From assembly GCA_001874255.1 (NCBI GenBank), contig MPDC01000014.1, forward strand, positions 48,721 to 112,720: 64,000 nt of DNA. Direction: 5' to 3'. Source of the DNA: Alphaproteobacteria bacterium MedPE-SWcel (GTDB taxonomy: Bacteria > Pseudomonadota > Alphaproteobacteria > Rhodobacterales > Rhodobacteraceae). The notes under the pieces are model-generated. The model saw only the letters and a program-made list of their open reading frames with translations, ran no database searches and was not told the DNA's origin. Below, piece after piece: positions 61,370 through 64,000 of the stretch (within the stretch, counting starts at the first letter, position 1; every line of letters starts with the position of its first letter). The translations under genes and the position numbers were made by a program.

Positions 61370-62245
61370 TCACGGCGTCAGTAGGGTCACGCCCGCCATC
61401 TGACCGAGTTGGCAGACGTCGTCATCATAGGCGTCCTCGGCCTCTTCAATGAACTGAGGCGTCCATCCCGGAATGTCCAGCTCCTCTTCGATTTCGTCGT
61501 CGAGGGCGAATTTGTCGAGAAAGGCAGTGTAGACCCGGCGCTTTTGGGCCTCTGTCATTCCGGGGTGATCATGCAGGTAATGGCGCAACCGGCGCATGCC
61601 TTCCCGGCTCATGATCGTGGCGAGCATGTCGAGGCCGCCCATGACCTTGCTGTTGTGATCGATGTTGCCGAAAGTGCGCAGCACATGGGACCAGATCAAA
61701 GGTGTGTCTTCGTAGCACCAAGTGGTGATCAGCACGTCAGGCACCGCAGCGCGTAATCGTGCGAAAAGTGCCGACCAGCGCAGATCTTGCGGATTGGTTT
61801 CCTGCAATACGGCCGTGCGTCGCCCGGTCCCGGCTTTTTCCAGCAGTTTTGGCAAAAAACCGACCGGGCTGCGGATCGCCAAAAACAGCTGCAGGTCGTC
61901 GTGGGGGAATAGAGCCTTGAGTGCGAGCATGCGCTCCTCGGCTTCGGGATAGAGCCGCTGCCCTTCAAGTGCGTCACGTTGCGAGCCAAAGAAATGTGGG
62001 TTCGAGAGAATCACACGGTCGGCGTTTTCATCCTCCAGGATGGCGTCCCACAGCAGTTCGCGGGCGTTTTCCGACGGAGCATCGGTTTTTGTCGCGGCCA
62101 TGCAATCCTTCAACAGGCTTCGGTATTTTGCAGGTCCGGGCACGGCAGTCCCGCGCGCAAGGTATCCCTCCTTGTTGCGCAGGAGCGTCTTCATCAGACG
62201 ATCTTCTTCTGTCCCATGCGCCCCGGCATGAATAATGACCTGCAT
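61370..62245 (-). CDS. sulfotransferase-like protein with altered P-loop
   Basis: 291 residues. The N-terminus VIIHAGAHGTEEDRLMKTLL occupies the position of the sulfotransferase P-loop (HIGTHKTGTTSLQ type), but the Lys/Thr residues that hold the PAPS phosphate are replaced (HGTEED), so activity with PAPS is doubtful. Downstream VILSNPHFFGS and LQLFLAIRSPVGFLPKLL match the family outline, including the 3'-phosphate-binding Arg/Ser. Its start lies just after a 14-bp tandem duplication. Probably a transcription unit with the glycosyltransferase-like gene. Confidence 0.55.
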   Translation of the reverse strand: MQVIIHAGAHGTEEDRLMKTLLRNKEGYLARGTAVPGPAKYRSLLKDCMAATKTDAPSENARELLWDAILEDENADRVILSNPHFFGSQRDALEGQRLYPEAEERMLALKALFPHDDLQLFLAIRSPVGFLPKLLEKAGTGRRTAVLQETNPQDLRWSALFARLRAAVPDVLITTWCYEDTPLIWSHVLRTFGNIDHNSKVMGGLDMLATIMSREGMRRLRHYLHDHPGMTEAQKRRVYTAFLDKFALDDEIEEELDIPGWTPQFIEEAEDAYDDDVCQLGQMAGVTLLTP

Positions 62246-62277
62246 TTTACGTGCCTTGTCCGCCTTGTCCGCCCAGT

Positions 62278-62305
62278 CTGCTACTGACTAGCTGCTACTG
62301 ACTAG
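62278..62305. repeat. perfect 14-bp tandem duplication
   Basis: CTGCTACTGACTAG twice, without spacer, 33 bp upstream of the sulfotransferase-like gene (minus strand). A short CCTTGTCCG doublet lies right beside it. Confidence 0.85.
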
Positions 62306-62418
62306 GGATAGAGTGCGTCAGACTCGGGGTCAAATGGCAACATTTTGATGGCGCAGCCTGGCAATACGTCGGTATGGAGTTTTGCTCGCGATGAACGAAA
62401 AGAATGCAATTTTGCATC

Positions 62419-62446
62419 TTGCCAAGGTCCGGCAAAGTGATTATTC
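62419..62446 (+). promoter_or_regulatory. possible promoter of tRNA-Thr
   Basis: TTGCCA (62419-62424), 16 bases, TTATTC (62441-62446), ending 10 bp before the mature tRNA. The -10 match is poor. Confidence 0.3.
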
Positions 62447-62456
62447 CGCCGCGAAA

Positions 62457-62532
62457 GCCCCTATAGCTCAGCTGGTAGAGCAACTGATTTGTAATCAGTA
62501 GGTCCGCGGTTCGAGTCCGTGTGGGGGCACCA
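62457..62532 (+). tRNA. tRNA-Thr (anticodon TGT)
   Basis: Acceptor GCCCCTA/TGGGGGC, anticodon stem ACTGA/TCAGT with loop TTTGTAA (anticodon 62490-62492), T-arm CGCGG-TTCGAGT-CCGTG, A73 and encoded CCA. A tyrosine-integrase gene starts 164 bp downstream, so the 3' part of this tRNA is the probable integration site. Confidence 0.96.
62500..62532. other. probable attachment site (attL) in tRNA-Thr
   Basis: P4-type integrases normally use the T-arm/3' end of a tRNA. The right-hand copy (attR) is not within the window, so the exact core cannot be set. Confidence 0.4.
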
Positions 62533-62631
62533 TTTCACCGTCCTTAGAAATCCAAAGACGTCCGATAACCCCTGTGCTATAAGGGTTTCGGCGATACCTT
62601 TGTCCGATGGCGCTTTTTGCCGTCCGATGGA

Positions 62632-62693
62632 ATACCCCCGGAATTGGGGGTGTCTTGGGGGTATCGTTGTTCTAGCGGAAAGGTGATACCCCC
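62632..62693. promoter_or_regulatory. inverted-repeat cluster ATACCCCC/GGGGGTAT before the integrase
   Basis: ATACCCCC at 62632-62639, GGGGGTGTC at 62646-62654, GGGGGTATC at 62657-62665 and GATACCCCC at 62685-62693. The last copy sits between the ribosome site (AAAGGTG) and the ATG of the integrase. They may be integrase arm-type sites or an operator for self-control. Confidence 0.55.
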
Positions 62694-62695
62694 AG

Positions 62696-63883
62696 ATGCC
62701 TCTAAGCGATGTTCAGATTCGAAACCTGAAGCCGAGGGACAAACAGTACAAAGTTTCCGATTTTGAGGGCCTCTACATCCTTGTGAAACCTTCTGGATCT
62801 CGGTTGTGGCAGTTGAAATATAGGTTCTTCGGAAAAGAGCGCCTCTTATCGTTTGGCGCGTATCCGGCAATCTCGCTGGCGCAAGCCCGTAGGCTCAAGG
62901 ACGAGGCTCGCGCTCTTCTCGCGCAAGACATTGATCCGAGCGAAGCCAAGCAGGAAGCCAAGAGAGCCATACGAGAGGCCCAGGGCCATACGTTCCAGAA
63001 GATCGGGCAGGCCTTTCGCGAAAAGCAAAGGAAAGAGGGGAAGTCCAAAGCGACTTTGGACAAGACGGCCTACCACCTAAAGCTTGCTAACGCGGAGTTC
63101 GGGGGCAAACCGATCACAGAAATCACAGCGCCGATGATCTTGCGCGTGTTGCGCAAGCAAGAGGTCAAGGGCAACCATGAGACAGCTCATCGCCTTCGCG
63201 CTCGGATCGGTTCTGTGTTTCGCTACGCCGTTGCCAGTGGCTTGACTGAGACCGATCCGACCCATGCGCTGCGAGATGCGCTGATCCGCCCGACGCGCGT
63301 TCACCGCGCAGCAATCACAGACCCCAAAGCGCTGGGCAGTTTGCTGCGCGAGATCGATGGCTTCAATGGTCAACCCACAACCCGTATCGGCCTTCTGCTC
63401 TTGGCGGTTACAGCCCAGCGGCCTGGTGAAATTCGCCATGCGATGTGGGATGAGATCAATTTTGCTGAGAAGGTTTGGGCCATCCCCGCTGGAAAAATGA
63501 AAATGCGGCGCGATCACACTGTGCCGTTGCCGGATCAGACCATCAAGCTTTTGGATGAGCTGCGAATGATAACGGGCAACGGCACATATCTTTTCCCATC
63601 GCTCCGCTCATGGCAGCGGCCTATGTCCGAGAATACCTTAAACGCCGCGCTCAGGCGCTTGGGCTATTCAGGTAACGAGATGACTGCTCATGGGTTCAGA
63701 GCCAGCTTCTCTACACTGGCGAATGAAAGCGGCCTTTGGAACCCAGATTCCATTGAGGCAGCCCTTGCTCATGTTGAGCGCAATGAAGTGCGCAAAGCCT
63801 ATAATCGGGGCTTGTACTGGGATGAACGCGTAAAGCTTGCGGATTGGTGGGCGGCAGTGTTGGATGATCTCAGACAATTGTAG
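62696..63883 (+). CDS. P4-type tyrosine recombinase (integrase)
   Basis: Catalyses site-specific integration and excision of the element. 395 residues: N-terminal DUF4102 arm-binding domain (about 1-90, MPLSDVQIRNLKPRDK), a SAM-like core-binding domain (about 100-185), and a C-terminal catalytic domain with R242 (QRPGEIRHAMW), H332-x-x-R335 (AHGFRAS), H359 (LAHVE) and nucleophile Y369 (AYNRG). All active-site residues are present and there is no frameshift, so it looks functional. It is read away from tRNA-Thr. AAAGGTG precedes the ATG. Confidence 0.94.
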   Translation: MPLSDVQIRNLKPRDKQYKVSDFEGLYILVKPSGSRLWQLKYRFFGKERLLSFGAYPAISLAQARRLKDEARALLAQDIDPSEAKQEAKRAIREAQGHTFQKIGQAFREKQRKEGKSKATLDKTAYHLKLANAEFGGKPITEITAPMILRVLRKQEVKGNHETAHRLRARIGSVFRYAVASGLTETDPTHALRDALIRPTRVHRAAITDPKALGSLLREIDGFNGQPTTRIGLLLLAVTAQRPGEIRHAMWDEINFAEKVWAIPAGKMKMRRDHTVPLPDQTIKLLDELRMITGNGTYLFPSLRSWQRPMSENTLNAALRRLGYSGNEMTAHGFRASFSTLANESGLWNPDSIEAALAHVERNEVRKAYNRGLYWDERVKLADWWAAVLDDLRQL

Positions 63884-63892
63884 GAGGTCATT

Positions 63893-64000
63893 GTGTCTGA
63901 GGGCGATGACGACCCACTTATTCGCAAAGCTATTCAACGGCAGTTTGGACCTGTCGCGGGATTGTGCCGCTCCTTTGACCACGTATCGTGTCGCAAAGGA
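63893..64000 (+). CDS. start of an unidentified gene, cut by the window end
   Basis: An open frame from GTG 63893, beginning MSEGDDDPLIRKAIQRQF, with AGGAGG at 63882-63887, six bases upstream, and no stop before the window ends (36 codons). It starts 9 bp after the integrase stop, so it is probably co-transcribed with it. Too short to assign; it could be an excisionase-like or cargo gene. Confidence 0.6.
   Translation, partial: MSEGDDDPLIRKAIQRQFGPVAGLCRSFDHVSCRKG

Larger units (their letters stand above)
62500..64000 (+). mobile_element. left end of a tRNA-integrated genomic island (continues past the window)
   Basis: tRNA-Thr, integrase and a following gene in the same direction, with base and codon use richer in A/T than the core genes (for example TCT, AAG/AAA, GAA, CGC/CGT mixed in the integrase). 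Only the first ~1.5 kb is visible. Confidence 0.6.

Overview
The window is chromosomal DNA of an alphaproteobacterium of the Rhodobacterales, most likely the Roseobacter group. The reasons are gene order and small markers rather than any database search: dnaG next to rpoD, a soxBDAG sarcosine oxidase operon, nrdR-ribD/ribE-ribBX-ribH-nusB in one neighbourhood, an mmcB gene behind an alphaproteobacterial LexA box, a tRNA-His without the usual G-1, high G+C, and two copies of a hairpin element that I recall as common in intergenic DNA of this group. Almost everything is on ordinary core chromosome; only the last ~1.5 kb looks acquired.

Layout. 1-2.2 kb: glutamate dehydrogenase and a DnaQ-fold exonuclease. 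2.5-7.6 kb: heterotetrameric sarcosine oxidase (soxB-soxD-soxA-soxG). 7.6-12.2 kb: a small secreted protein, DNA primase and the housekeeping sigma factor. 12.5-15.6 kb: two unknown small proteins, a YjbQ-family protein, nrdR and ribD. 15.7-20.3 kb: three minus-strand capsule genes (kpsS, a Wza-like export lipoprotein, kpsC) inserted between ribD and ribE. 20.5-24.1 kb: ribE, an unknown gene, ribBX, ribH and nusB. 24.5-26.6 kb: a universal stress protein with a BCCT osmolyte transporter. 26.8-31.5 kb: small unknown proteins, mmcB and tRNA-His. 31.5-34.2 kb: a small membrane protein head to head with rluD, then rpoH. 34.3-38.9 kb: secreted phosphoesterase, Gfo/Idh/MocA oxidoreductase, DksA-like zinc finger and GNAT. 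39.0-43.0 kb: pepF, a lysophospholipase with an SCP2 protein, and a TPR protein. 43.1-47.6 kb: Suv3-like RNA helicase, S4 protein, ferredoxin FdxA and CarD. 47.8-53.1 kb: cobS and cobT, a Kef-type antiporter and a PAS protein. 53.1-54.8 kb: an Lrp regulator divergent from 4-hydroxyphenylpyruvate dioxygenase. 54.9-62.2 kb: a 944-residue protein resembling a GspL/GspC fusion, a SIMPL protein, MetY, and a glycosyltransferase-like and sulfotransferase-like pair. 62.4 kb to the end: tRNA-Thr, a P4-type integrase and the start of another gene, i.e. the left edge of an integrated element.

How it fits together. Most clusters are central information processing (dnaG, rpoD, rpoH, nusB, carD, nrdR, Suv3 helicase, S4 protein, rluD) or cofactor and amino-acid metabolism (riboflavin, cobalamin, methionine, tyrosine). 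Marine-type lifestyle traits are the degradation of sarcosine (from glycine betaine or creatine), BCCT uptake with its stress protein, and capsule export.

Most interesting points: the orphan 944-residue envelope protein; a ribB whose GTP cyclohydrolase half has lost its zinc cysteines; a set of sequence-unrelated 13-16 bp tandem repeats in at least six spacers; and the integrase region, with an inverted-repeat cluster over its own start and cargo continuing outside the window.
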